From: Microbacterium sp.
GTDB lineage: Bacteria > Actinomycetota > Actinomycetes > Actinomycetales > Microbacteriaceae
DNA: 64,000 nucleotides
NCBI RefSeq assembly: GCF_031180975.1
Contig: NZ_JAPSLI010000007.1
Span: forward strand, 62,001-126,000
Reading direction: 5' to 3'
Translations under genes and position numbers: made by a program
Notes under the pieces: generated by a model
Database searches by the model: none
What the model was told of the DNA's origin: nothing
What the model saw: only the letters and a program-made list of their open reading frames with translations
Shown here: in pieces, positions 16,705-24,491 of the stretch
How the letters are laid out: each line of letters starts with the position of its first letter
Position numbering within the stretch: the first letter of the stretch is position 1

Positions 16705-17613
16705 ATGGCACTGGCATCCGCTCCCGTGCGTCCAGGCGCACGGCGCCGTGCGCGGCGCAACGCCCTGATCGGGTGGAGCTTCATCCTCCCCAACTTCATC
16801 GGGTTCGCCCTGCTCACCCTCGTCCCGCTCGTCGGCGCGCTGGCGCTGGCATTCATGGAGTGGGACGGGTTCAGCGACCCGGAGTTCGTCGGCATCGCGA
16901 ACTTCACCAGGCTGTTCCGCGACTCCTCGTTCGGGATCGCGCTGCTGAACACGATGTACTACGCCGCAGGGCACATCCCGCTCACGATCGCGGCATCCCT
17001 CGCCCTCGCCCTGCTGCTGAACCGCAAACTGGCCGGCGTCGGGTTCTTCCGCACTGCGATGTTCTTCCCGTACGTGACCTCGCTCGTCGCGATCGCCGTG
17101 GTGTGGAACATGCTGTTCAACCCCCAGTACGGCCCGATCAACCAGTTCCTGTCGTTCATCGGCATCCAGGACCCGCCCGGCTGGACCTCCAGCTCGGCGT
17201 GGGCGATGCCGGCGGTCATCATCACCAGCGTGTGGCGCGACATGGGCTACTACATGGTGCTGTTCCTCGCCGGACTCCAGGCGATCCCGCAGGAGTACTA
17301 CGAGGCCGCCAAGGTCGACGGCGCGAACGCCTGGCAGCGGTTCTGGAACATCACCATCCCGACGCTGCGCCCCACGACGTTCTTCGTGCTGGTCATGGTC
17401 ACCATCGCCAGCTTCAAGGTGTTCGACCTGATCGTCGTGATGACCGACGGCGGGCCCGGCCGCGCCACGCTGGTGCTCTCCCAGCTCATCTACCGCGAGG
17501 GCATCCGCGAGAACCGCTTCGGCTACTCGTCGGCGATCTCGCTCGTGCTCTTCCTCATCGTCTTGATCTTCACGGTCGTGCAGTTCAAGCTGCAGCAGCG
17601 GAAGGAACGCTGA
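16705..17613 (+). CDS. ABC sugar importer permease 1
   Basis: A 302-residue inner-membrane permease of the MalF/UgpA type with six predicted membrane helices. The cytoplasmic EAA loop that docks the ATPase is clear: EYYEAAKVDGANAWQRFWNI (~205-224). Good ribosome site GAAGGAG ahead of the ATG. Its stop overlaps the start of permease 2 by one base (TGATG). It imports the sugar bound by the preceding lipoprotein. Confidence 0.92.
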   Translation: MALASAPVRPGARRRARRNALIGWSFILPNFIGFALLTLVPLVGALALAFMEWDGFSDPEFVGIANFTRLFRDSSFGIALLNTMYYAAGHIPLTIAASLALALLLNRKLAGVGFFRTAMFFPYVTSLVAIAVVWNMLFNPQYGPINQFLSFIGIQDPPGWTSSSAWAMPAVIITSVWRDMGYYMVLFLAGLQAIPQEYYEAAKVDGANAWQRFWNITIPTLRPTTFFVLVMVTIASFKVFDLIVVMTDGGPGRATLVLSQLIYREGIRENRFGYSSAISLVLFLIVLIFTVVQFKLQQRKER

Positions 17614-18533
17614 TGGCTCTCAACACGCTTCCGAACACCGCGGCCGTCGACACCAGGGCCGTCGTCACGCCGCCGCGGCCCAATCGTCCGCTCCGCGCAG
17701 ACCGGCGCGACGCCGTGCAGGGGGTGCGGGCCGTGCTGATGTACGTCGGGCTCGCCGTGCTCACCGCGCTGATCTTCGTACCGTTCGTGTGGATGGTGTC
17801 GTCGTCGCTCAAGCAGGACAACCAGGTCTTCTCGATCCCGATCCAGTGGATCCCCACCGAGTTCGTCTGGTCGAACTACGTCGACATCTGGACCCGCGTG
17901 CCGATGCTGATGTACCTGAAGAACTCGGCGTTCCTGTCGATCGTCATCACGTTCCTGCAGGTACTGACCGGCAGCTTCGCGGCGTACGGCTTCGCGAAGA
18001 TGCACTTCAAGGGCCGTGACGTTCTGTTCGTCGCGTACATCGCCACCATCGCGGTGCCGTGGCAGGCGTACATGGTGCCGCAGTACATCATGATGCAGAA
18101 GGCCGGCCTGGTGAACACGCACCTGTCGATCATCCTGCTGCAGGCGTTCGGCGCCTTCGGCGTGTTCCTGATGCGGCAGTACTACATGACGATCCCCGAC
18201 GAGCTCAGCGAGGCGGCCCGCATCGACGGGCTCAGCGAGTACAGCATCTGGTACCGGATCATCCTGCCGCTGACGAAGCCGGCGATCGCCAGCCTGGCGC
18301 TGCTGACCTTCGTGAACACCTGGAACGACTACATGGGGCCGTTCATCTACTTCACCTCGAACGACCTGTGGACCGTGCAGCTCGGGCTGCGGCAGTTCGT
18401 CGGGCAGTTCGACGCCGAGTACGCCATGATCATGACCGGGTCGGTGATCTCGGTCATCCCGATCGTGATCGTGTTCCTGTTCGGTCAGCGCTTCTTCATT
18501 CAGGGGATCGCGACCAGCGGCATGAAGGGGTGA
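17613..18533 (+). CDS. ABC sugar importer permease 2
   Basis: A 306-residue permease of the MalG/UgpE type: a basic, proline-rich cytosolic tail of ~38 residues, six membrane helices, and the EAA loop ELSEAARIDGLSEYSIWYRI (~202-221). It starts on the last base of the permease 1 stop and precedes a YesL-like gene by 4 bases, so all are in one transcript. Forms the translocation channel with permease 1. Confidence 0.92.
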   Translation: MALNTLPNTAAVDTRAVVTPPRPNRPLRADRRDAVQGVRAVLMYVGLAVLTALIFVPFVWMVSSSLKQDNQVFSIPIQWIPTEFVWSNYVDIWTRVPMLMYLKNSAFLSIVITFLQVLTGSFAAYGFAKMHFKGRDVLFVAYIATIAVPWQAYMVPQYIMMQKAGLVNTHLSIILLQAFGAFGVFLMRQYYMTIPDELSEAARIDGLSEYSIWYRIILPLTKPAIASLALLTFVNTWNDYMGPFIYFTSNDLWTVQLGLRQFVGQFDAEYAMIMTGSVISVIPIVIVFLFGQRFFIQGIATSGMKG

Positions 18534-18537
18534 CGGC

Positions 18538-19239
18538 ATGACGGCACGCGCGTCGCAGCGCCCGTGGGGTCCCGGCTTCGACACGTGGCAGTCGCTGTTC
18601 GCGTTCGCCTACCGAGGGCTCGCCACCGGCGCGTGCCTGGCCCTGTTCGCGCTGCCGCTGGCCGTCGTGCTGATCGGCGTTCCCCGGCCCGCCGAGACCG
18701 CGCCGTTCCTGATCCTGTGCGCCCTTCCGCTCGGCCCGGCCCTGAGCGCGGCGTTCTGGGCGTTCGACGCCGCCAGCGATACCGGATCCAGCGCCCCGTT
18801 CGCGCTGTTCGCCCGCGGGCTGGCCGCCACCTGGTGGCGGGGCCTCGGCGTGTGGGCGATCACCTCCGCGCTCGCGGTGTTCCTCTTCGTCGACGCCGTC
18901 GCCGTGGCAGGCACGCCGTTCGCGCTGCTGCTCGGGCCGCTGCTGGGCGTCATCGGCGTGGTGGTGCTGGCCGCGACACCCGTCGCCCTCGCCGCGGTCG
19001 GAATGCCGCAGCGGCCCGGCATCCTCGCCGCCGCCAAGGCGGGGCTGTACGCGGCAGTGCGCCGTCCGCTGCCGTCGCTGATGACGCTGCTGATCCTCGG
19101 CGCATGGGTCGTGATCGTCCTGGCGCAGCCGGTGGTCGGCGTGCTGGGCCTCGGCGGCTTCGCGCTGATGCTGGTCTGGATGAACGCCGCCGCGCAGCTG
19201 ACCGCCGTGGGCGCTCGGCCGGACTCGCCGACCGCCTGA
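18538..19239 (+). CDS. YesL-like (DUF624) membrane protein
   Basis: A 233-residue integral membrane protein with about five hydrophobic segments, matching DUF624, the family of Bacillus subtilis YesL from the rhamnogalacturonan operon. Members accompany carbohydrate ABC importers; their function is unknown. The conserved amino-terminal region is visible (GFDTWQSLFAFAYRGLATGA). It begins 4 bases after permease 2 and is the last gene of the operon; its end meets that of the convergent cation transporter 9 bases away, with no room for a separate terminator. Confidence 0.75.
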   Translation: MTARASQRPWGPGFDTWQSLFAFAYRGLATGACLALFALPLAVVLIGVPRPAETAPFLILCALPLGPALSAAFWAFDAASDTGSSAPFALFARGLAATWWRGLGVWAITSALAVFLFVDAVAVAGTPFALLLGPLLGVIGVVVLAATPVALAAVGMPQRPGILAAAKAGLYAAVRRPLPSLMTLLILGAWVVIVLAQPVVGVLGLGGFALMLVWMNAAAQLTAVGARPDSPTA

Positions 19240-19248
19240 CATCCGAAC

Positions 19249-20232
19249 TCACCGGCGGTCGCCGGGATCGGTCCCCTCGGGGAGCCGCTCGGCGGGGACG
19301 ACCACGACGTCCTGCACCTTCCAGTCCAGCCGTTTCACGCCGTCCGACAGTTCGGTCAGCTCGCTGACCGCGACGCGATCGCGCTTCGGGACGATGAACG
19401 CCTCGACGTGGAACACCTGCCCCTGGTCGCGGACGCGCACCCCGGCATCCCGCACGCCGGGCCGGCTGCGCAAGTAGCTGACGATCTCCGCGGCGAGCGG
19501 ATGCGGGTGCTTGTCGTCGTAGGTGCGGGCGCGCTGGTCCATCAGGTCGACGACGGCACCCCGGGTGTTGCGGATGCCGTCCCACACGATTCCGAGGGAG
19601 ATGAACAGCGCCGCGGCGCCGTCCAGCCACCAGATGCCGGCGCCCACGCCGAGCACGCCGATGATCGATGCGGCGTTGGTGTGCCAGTCGGCTTTGGCCA
19701 TGTCGGCGTCGGCGAACAGCAGCTTGTTGTGCAGCCCGGGTGCGAGCCGGGCCTTCGCCGGTCCGTACAGGAAGACCGGGCCGGGGACGATGAGCAGCAT
19801 CACCCCGACCATCAGCCAGCCCAGCCAGACGGTGTGCCCGAACAGCTGCACCGTGCCGATCGATGGGTGCTCTGCGCGGATCAGCCCGGTGACGGCCTCG
19901 ACGGCGAGGTTCGTGCCCACCGCGAGGAGGGCGACGCCGGCCACGAGGTGCCCGACTCCCATCGCGCGGTGCCGACCGTACGGGTACCGACGGCTCGGCG
20001 GCTTGCTGACCAGCGGCAGGGCGCACAGGAACGCGATCTGCGGGATGAGGGAGAGCATGTCCTCGATCCACGCGGTGCGCATCGCCTGCGACTGCCCGAC
20101 CACGAACGCCAGCAGCACGATGGTGCAGGTCGTGTAGCCGATCGTGAAGAACTCCCAGCGCACGGCCTTCTTCAGCGCCTGCCGCTGCTCGTCGGGCAGG
20201 TCGGTCCGTCCGAAACGACGCTCCTCGCCCAT
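19249..20232 (-). CDS. Cation diffusion facilitator family transporter
   Basis: A 327-residue inner-membrane protein resembling cation efflux (CDF) transporters, with about five to six membrane helices and a cytosolic carboxy-terminal ferredoxin-like domain (~235-310; VRDAGVRVRDQGQVFHVEAF). Putative metal ligands are Glu-Asp in TAWIEDMLSL (~53) and Asp-His in ADWHTNAAS (~175), replacing the usual HxxxD pairs, so the metal, if any, is uncertain. Its ATG overlaps the stop of the preceding lipoprotein gene by one base, implying joint expression. Confidence 0.78.
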   Translation of the reverse strand: MGEERRFGRTDLPDEQRQALKKAVRWEFFTIGYTTCTIVLLAFVVGQSQAMRTAWIEDMLSLIPQIAFLCALPLVSKPPSRRYPYGRHRAMGVGHLVAGVALLAVGTNLAVEAVTGLIRAEHPSIGTVQLFGHTVWLGWLMVGVMLLIVPGPVFLYGPAKARLAPGLHNKLLFADADMAKADWHTNAASIIGVLGVGAGIWWLDGAAALFISLGIVWDGIRNTRGAVVDLMDQRARTYDDKHPHPLAAEIVSYLRSRPGVRDAGVRVRDQGQVFHVEAFIVPKRDRVAVSELTELSDGVKRLDWKVQDVVVVPAERLPEGTDPGDRR

Positions 20233-20738
20233 CAGCCGGTCTCCTCGTCCAGGAAGCGCTCCAGTTCGGACAGGAAGGCGTTCTCGCCCATCGGCACGAG
20301 CATCACGATGCTCCGCCCGTCCGCCCCGTCGATGCCGGGATAACCGCGGCTGACGCCGACCCGGTCGAGCCACGGGCTCTGATCGGTCAGGCCGCCGATC
20401 ACGAGGTCGAGGTCGCCTCGCTCCAGCATCCCGACCAGCGTCTCCTCGCTGCCGAACGTCCACTCCGGCTCGGCGTCGATGCTCTCGGCGAACTGTTCGG
20501 TCAGGTCGGCCAGCGGACCGGTCGGCTCTCCGCCCTCATCGCGGACCAGGCCCGGATCAGGCGAGACCCCGACGCGCAGCTCCCCGCCGCGGACCGACTC
20601 GAGCGTGCCATCGGGGTCGGCGGGGATCGTGATCCCGCACCCGGCGAGCAGGGCACAGGCGGCCAGCAGCGCGGCGGCGACGCGTCCGCGACGGCGCGCG
20701 GCGCGAGCAGGGCTGAGTGACGAGTGCCGGCTGCTCAT
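20232..20738 (-). CDS. Short family-3-like solute-binding lipoprotein
   Basis: A 168-residue lipoprotein (basic amino terminus, hydrophobic core, LAGC with Cys34). The mature part resembles amino-acid-type binding proteins (ELRVGVSPDPGLV; GPLADLTEQFAESI; LERGDLDLVIGGLTD) but at ~134 residues is about half their usual size and appears to keep only one lobe. No frameshift is visible and the frame is translationally coupled to the CDF transporter, so it looks like a purposeful minimal version. It may sense or present a ligand for the transporter; unproven. Confidence 0.7.
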   Translation of the reverse strand: MSSRHSSLSPARAARRRGRVAAALLAACALLAGCGITIPADPDGTLESVRGGELRVGVSPDPGLVRDEGGEPTGPLADLTEQFAESIDAEPEWTFGSEETLVGMLERGDLDLVIGGLTDQSPWLDRVGVSRGYPGIDGADGRSIVMLVPMGENAFLSELERFLDEETG

Positions 20739-20816
20739 GCTCCATGCCTATCGGATCGGCGGCCGTCTGCCAACCTGCGCGCCCGCGCGTCGGTCGGGTG
20801 AGCACCACGTGTGCTG

Positions 20817-20866
20817 CAGTTTCCGGCATCCGCTGCATCGATCAATGGCGCGGATGCCGGAAACTG
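20817..20866. repeat. Perfect 17-bp inverted repeat (family D), terminator-like
   Basis: CAGTTTCCGGCATCCGC and its exact complement enclose a 16-nt loop, in the 155-bp gap between the end of the GalR-like gene and the start of the small lipoprotein. It may end the repressor transcript. Nothing else is visible in the gap. Confidence 0.7.
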
Positions 20867-20893
20867 GCGCGCACATGGGACGACCACCCGCCG

Positions 20894-21874
20894 TCACCCA
20901 CTCGCGCGCAACACCAGCGCCGGGGCGAGCCGGATGTCATCGACCGGCGCCGCCGCCTCGACCATCGCCACCATCGCCTCGACAGCCCGCTCGCCGAGGG
21001 CGTCGAAGTCCTGACGCACGGTGCTGAGCGGCGGGCGGAACTCCGCGGCGTCGGCGACGTCGTCGAAGCCGATCACGGCGACGTCCTCCGGCACGCGGCG
21101 CCCGGCGTCGGCCAGCGCCCGCAGCAGCCCGAGCGCCATCTGATCGTTCGCGCACACCACCGCACTCAGCGATGGATCATCGCGCAGCAGCAGGCCCTGC
21201 TCGTGCCCTGAGCGGGACGACCAGTCCCCGCGGAACGGCTCCGGCGGGCGGATGCCGGCTGCGGCGAGCGCCTCCTGCCACCCGCGCTCGCGCTCGGAGG
21301 CGGCGAACGACCCGGCGGGTCCTGCCAGATGGTGAACGACCGGGTGCCCCTGCGCGAGGAGGTGCTCGGTCGCGGCACGGCATCCGGCTGCGTGGTCGGT
21401 CGCGATGACGGTGAACCGCTCGTCCGGCGGGGAGTCCACCACGACGAGTCGCAGGTCGCCGGGGGCGGCGTCCCGCGCCAGCGCGGTGGCCTCGTTGAGG
21501 ACGATGGCGCCGTCGGCGCCCTGCTCGCGCAGCCAGTCGAACGCCTCGGCGATGTCGGCCGAGGCACCGAGTGTGACGACGGTCAGCGCGTATCCGCGCG
21601 CCGCGGCCGCGTCCGCGACGGCCTGCAGCATCCGGGAGTTCCCCACCGTGGCGAGGGTCTGCGCGACCAGGCCGATGGTCTGCGTGCGTCCGGTGCGCAG
21701 CGCGCGAGCTGCGCGATGCGGGCGGTAACCGAGCTCGGCCATGGCCTGCTCGACCCGGGCCCTGGTCGCGGGGTCGACCCGCGGGCTGTCGTTGGCGACG
21801 CGCGACACGGTCTGGCTGGACACGCCCGCTCTGGCGGCGACCGTGGCCATCGAGACGCGCTTCGGCTGCGGCAT
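20894..21874 (-). CDS. GalR-like LacI-family repressor of the galactose operon
   Basis: A 326-residue LacI-family regulator: HTH at ~7-27 (VSMATVAARAGVSSQTVSRV), sugar-binding domain from ~60 (TIGLVAQTLATVGNSRMLQA; TDHAAGCRAATEHLLAQGHP; VCANDQMALGLLRALADAGR; VPEDVAVIGFDDVADAAEFR). Start MPQPKRVS is preferred for the GAGGAGG site just upstream. It is divergent from galTKE, and two LacI-type palindromes lie in the 83-bp shared region, so repression of galTKE relieved by galactose, with autoregulation, is the natural reading. Confidence 0.85.
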   Translation of the reverse strand: MPQPKRVSMATVAARAGVSSQTVSRVANDSPRVDPATRARVEQAMAELGYRPHRAARALRTGRTQTIGLVAQTLATVGNSRMLQAVADAAAARGYALTVVTLGASADIAEAFDWLREQGADGAIVLNEATALARDAAPGDLRLVVVDSPPDERFTVIATDHAAGCRAATEHLLAQGHPVVHHLAGPAGSFAASERERGWQEALAAAGIRPPEPFRGDWSSRSGHEQGLLLRDDPSLSAVVCANDQMALGLLRALADAGRRVPEDVAVIGFDDVADAAEFRPPLSTVRQDFDALGERAVEAMVAMVEAAAPVDDIRLAPALVLRASG

Positions 21875-21902
21875 CCGTGCCCTCCTCCTCATCCACTCCG
21901 CC

Positions 21903-21990
21903 CGTTCACAACTCAGGCGTGTTGACGTTATCACGCGGTGCGCGGTACCGTGTTGACGTGAACATGCCCGAATCTCCTGAGTTGCGAACG
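21903..21990. repeat. Family C repeat arms framing the galR-galT promoter
   Basis: CGTTCACAACTCAGG (21903-21917) and CCTGAGTTGCGAACG (21976-21990) pair 14 of 15 bases. The same arms bound the repeat inside the methyltransferase gene at 50419-50516. Between them lies the gal promoter rather than the usual repeat core, and the right arm codes for residues ~7-11 of GalT. Confidence 0.65.
21920..21964 (+). promoter_or_regulatory. galT promoter with two LacI-family operators
   Basis: TTGACG (21922-21927), 18-bp spacer, TACCGT (21946-21951) make a plausible -35/-10 pair. Two palindromes overlap it: TGTTGACGTTATCA (21920-21933, 10 of 14 symmetric) over the -35 and TGTTGACGTGAACA (21951-21964, 12 of 14) over the start, centres 31 bp apart, about three helical turns. 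Binding of the divergent GalR-like protein would block initiation. The predicted transcript start falls on the GTG of galT. Confidence 0.7.
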
Positions 21991-23154
21991 CCGGCCGCGC
22001 ACGACGAACTCGGTGCCGGCGTCGTCAAGCGCAGCACCCGGCTGGCCGACGGCCGCGAGCTGTTCTACTACGACGATCCGGGCACGACGCTCGGCCCCGA
22101 CCGTCGCGTCGACGCCCGCACGCTGGACCCGCGTCCGGAGACGGCCACCATGCGGCAGGACGCGCTCACCGGCGACTGGATCACGTTCGCGACCAAGCGG
22201 CAGAACCGGGTCATGCTGCCCAGCGCGGATGCCGACCCGTTGGCGCCGCAGACCGCGGACAACCCGTCCGAGATCCCGTCCGCGTACGACGTCGCGGTGT
22301 TCGAGAACCGCTCCCCCGCGTTCGGGCCGGCCCTGGCCGAGGCCGTCGGCACCGCCCCCGCCGCCGACGACGCGCCCCGCGGCCTGGACGACCTCGCCGA
22401 GCTCGGGCTCGGCCGCACGCGTACGAGCGTGGGCCGTTGCGAGGTGGTCTGCTTCAGCCCCGCGCACGAGGGCTCGTTCGGCACCCAGTCGGTGACCAGA
22501 GCCCGCACGGTGATCGAGGCGTGGGCCGACCGCACCGCCGCGCTGTCGGCGCTGCCCGGCATCCAACAGGTGTTCCCGTTCGAGAACCGCGGCGAGGCCA
22601 TCGGGGTGACACTGCCGCACCCGCACGGGCAGATCTACGCGTACCCCTACATCACCCCGCGCACCGGTCGCCTGCTGGACGCCATCGACCGCGCCGGATC
22701 CGACCTGCTCGCACGGGTGCTCGACTTCGAGCGGGCCTCCGAGCGGGTCGTGCTGCAGGGCGAGCACTGGACGGCGTACGTGCCGTTCGCCGCGCGCTGG
22801 CCGCTGGAGGTGCATCTCGTGCCGCACCGCCACGTGCCGGACTTCGCCGCCCTCAGCGATGCTGAGCGCGACGAGCTGGCCCCGCTGTATCTACGGCTGC
22901 TGCGCGGCGTCGATGCCCTCTACGGCACACCCACCCCGTACATCGCCGCCTGGCATCAGGCTCCGGTGCACGCAGGCCGCGACAGTGTGCGGATGCGGCT
23001 GGAGCTGACCAGTCCGCGCCGCGCCGCCGACAAGCTGAAGTTCCTCGCCGGGTCCGAGTCGGCGATGGCCGCATGGACCGCCGAGATCCTGCCCGAGCAG
23101 TCCGCCGAACGCCTCCGAGAGGCCGTGGCCTCGATCTCGCCGGACCTGACCTGA
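21958..23154 (+). CDS. galT: Galactose-1-phosphate uridylyltransferase
   Basis: A 398-residue Leloir-pathway enzyme exchanging UMP between UDP-glucose and galactose-1-phosphate. The active-site HPHGQ is at 221-225 (GVTLPHPHGQIYAYPY); FENR, VCFSPAHEGSF and the carboxy-terminal VHLVPHRHVPDF are all as in the family. No ribosome site precedes either GTG (21958) or ATG (21964), and the predicted transcription start coincides with the GTG, so a leaderless mRNA is likely; the ATG would give 396 residues. First gene of galTKE. Confidence 0.95.
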   Translation: MNMPESPELRTPAAHDELGAGVVKRSTRLADGRELFYYDDPGTTLGPDRRVDARTLDPRPETATMRQDALTGDWITFATKRQNRVMLPSADADPLAPQTADNPSEIPSAYDVAVFENRSPAFGPALAEAVGTAPAADDAPRGLDDLAELGLGRTRTSVGRCEVVCFSPAHEGSFGTQSVTRARTVIEAWADRTAALSALPGIQQVFPFENRGEAIGVTLPHPHGQIYAYPYITPRTGRLLDAIDRAGSDLLARVLDFERASERVVLQGEHWTAYVPFAARWPLEVHLVPHRHVPDFAALSDAERDELAPLYLRLLRGVDALYGTPTPYIAAWHQAPVHAGRDSVRMRLELTSPRRAADKLKFLAGSESAMAAWTAEILPEQSAERLREAVASISPDLT

Positions 23155-23173
23155 CCCGCCCCGTGCACAACGT

Positions 23174-23235
23174 CGCAGATCTGCACTGTTTCGCAGCGCA
23201 TCCGGCATCCGGCTGCGAAGTACCGCAGATCTGCG
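23174..23235. repeat. Inverted repeat family E between galT and galK
   Basis: Arms 23174-23197 and 23212-23235 pair 20 of 24 bases, with CGCAGATCTGC and TCGCAGC conserved at the ends. It fills the 118-bp galT-galK gap and may tune relative expression of the two genes. Confidence 0.7.
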
Positions 23236-23272
23236 AGACAGCACCCCTCCGACCCGCCCCAGGAGCCAATCC

Positions 23273-24451
23273 ATGACAGCCTCCGAAGCCGCCCGCGACC
23301 TGTTCACCGTGCTCACCGGCCGCTCCCCCGACGGCATCTGGTCGGCGCCCGGCCGGGTGAACCTCATCGGGGAGCACACCGACTACAACGAGGGTTTCGT
23401 GCTGCCGTTCGCGATCCCGCACCGCACGTACGCCGCGGCGGCGTGGCGCGACGACCGCCGCATCCGGGTGACGTCGACCTTCGCCGACGAACCGGTCGAG
23501 GTGTCGCTCGACGATCTGACGCAGCTGTTCCCCACCGGCCCGGACACCTCGGTTCCGGAGTGGTCGGCCTACGTGCTCGGCGTCGCCTGGGCGCTCAGCG
23601 AGACGACCGGAGCACGCGACGGGCTGTGCGGCGTGGACATCGCGATCGCCTCCGACGTGCCGGTCGGCGCCGGCCTGTCGTCATCCGCAGCGATCGAAGG
23701 CGCCACCGCCACCGCGCTCGACGAGCTGTGGTCGCTCGGCCTCGACCCTGTGACGCTGGCGAAGGCCGGCCGCCGCGCCGAGAACGAGGCGGTCGGCGCC
23801 CCGACCGGCATCATGGACCAGATGGCGAGCATGCTGGGCCGCCCGGACGCCGCCACGTTCCTGGACTGCCGCACGCTGGAGACGCGCTCGATCCCCACCG
23901 GGTTCACCGCGGAGGGCCTGGAGCTCCTCGTGATCGACACCGGAGTGAAGCACTCGCATTCCACCGGCGGCTACCGCGAGCGCCGCGACGCCTGCGAGCG
24001 CGGCGCCGAGATCATGGGCGTGTCGTCGTTGCGCGACGTCACGGTGGGCGACCTGCCCCGCGCCGCCGAGCTCATGGACGACGTCACCTTCCGCCGCGTC
24101 CGCCACGTGGTCACCGAGAACCAGCGCGTGCTGGACACCGTCGACGCGCTCACCGACAGCGGGCCGCGTGCCATCGGCGGGCTGCTCACGGCATCCCATG
24201 CGTCGATGCGGGACGACTTCGAGATCTCGGTCCCCGAGCTCGACACCGCGGTCGACACCGCCCTCGCGCACGGTGCGATCGGCGCGCGGATGACCGGCGG
24301 CGGCTTCGGCGGCGCCGCCATCGCGCTCGTCGACGGGGACGAGGTCGAGGCGGTGACGGATGCAGTCGCGCAGGCCTTCGCGACTGCCGGCTTCGCCGCC
24401 CCGCACACCTTCACGGTCATGCCGTCACAGGGTCCGCGGCGCGACGCCTGA
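23273..24451 (+). CDS. galK: Galactokinase
   Basis: A 392-residue GHMP-family kinase that makes galactose-1-phosphate from galactose and ATP. The galactokinase signature GRVNLIGEHTDYN is at 27-39, the ATP-binding GHMP motif PVGAGLSSSAA at 130-140, and the third motif MTGGGFGGAAIAL near ~338. AGGAG ribosome site. Middle gene of galTKE; 40 bp ahead of galE. Confidence 0.96.
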   Translation: MTASEAARDLFTVLTGRSPDGIWSAPGRVNLIGEHTDYNEGFVLPFAIPHRTYAAAAWRDDRRIRVTSTFADEPVEVSLDDLTQLFPTGPDTSVPEWSAYVLGVAWALSETTGARDGLCGVDIAIASDVPVGAGLSSSAAIEGATATALDELWSLGLDPVTLAKAGRRAENEAVGAPTGIMDQMASMLGRPDAATFLDCRTLETRSIPTGFTAEGLELLVIDTGVKHSHSTGGYRERRDACERGAEIMGVSSLRDVTVGDLPRAAELMDDVTFRRVRHVVTENQRVLDTVDALTDSGPRAIGGLLTASHASMRDDFEISVPELDTAVDTALAHGAIGARMTGGGFGGAAIALVDGDEVEAVTDAVAQAFATAGFAAPHTFTVMPSQGPRRDA

Positions 24452-24491
24452 CAGAATCGTGTGTGCGCACGTGCGCGACGGAAGGAGACCC

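Noticed and set aside
20232..20738. Pseudogene of a family 3 binding protein
   Set aside because: The gene has an intact lipoprotein signal and a coupled overlap with the next gene, and no stop or frameshift remnants of a missing lobe are visible.
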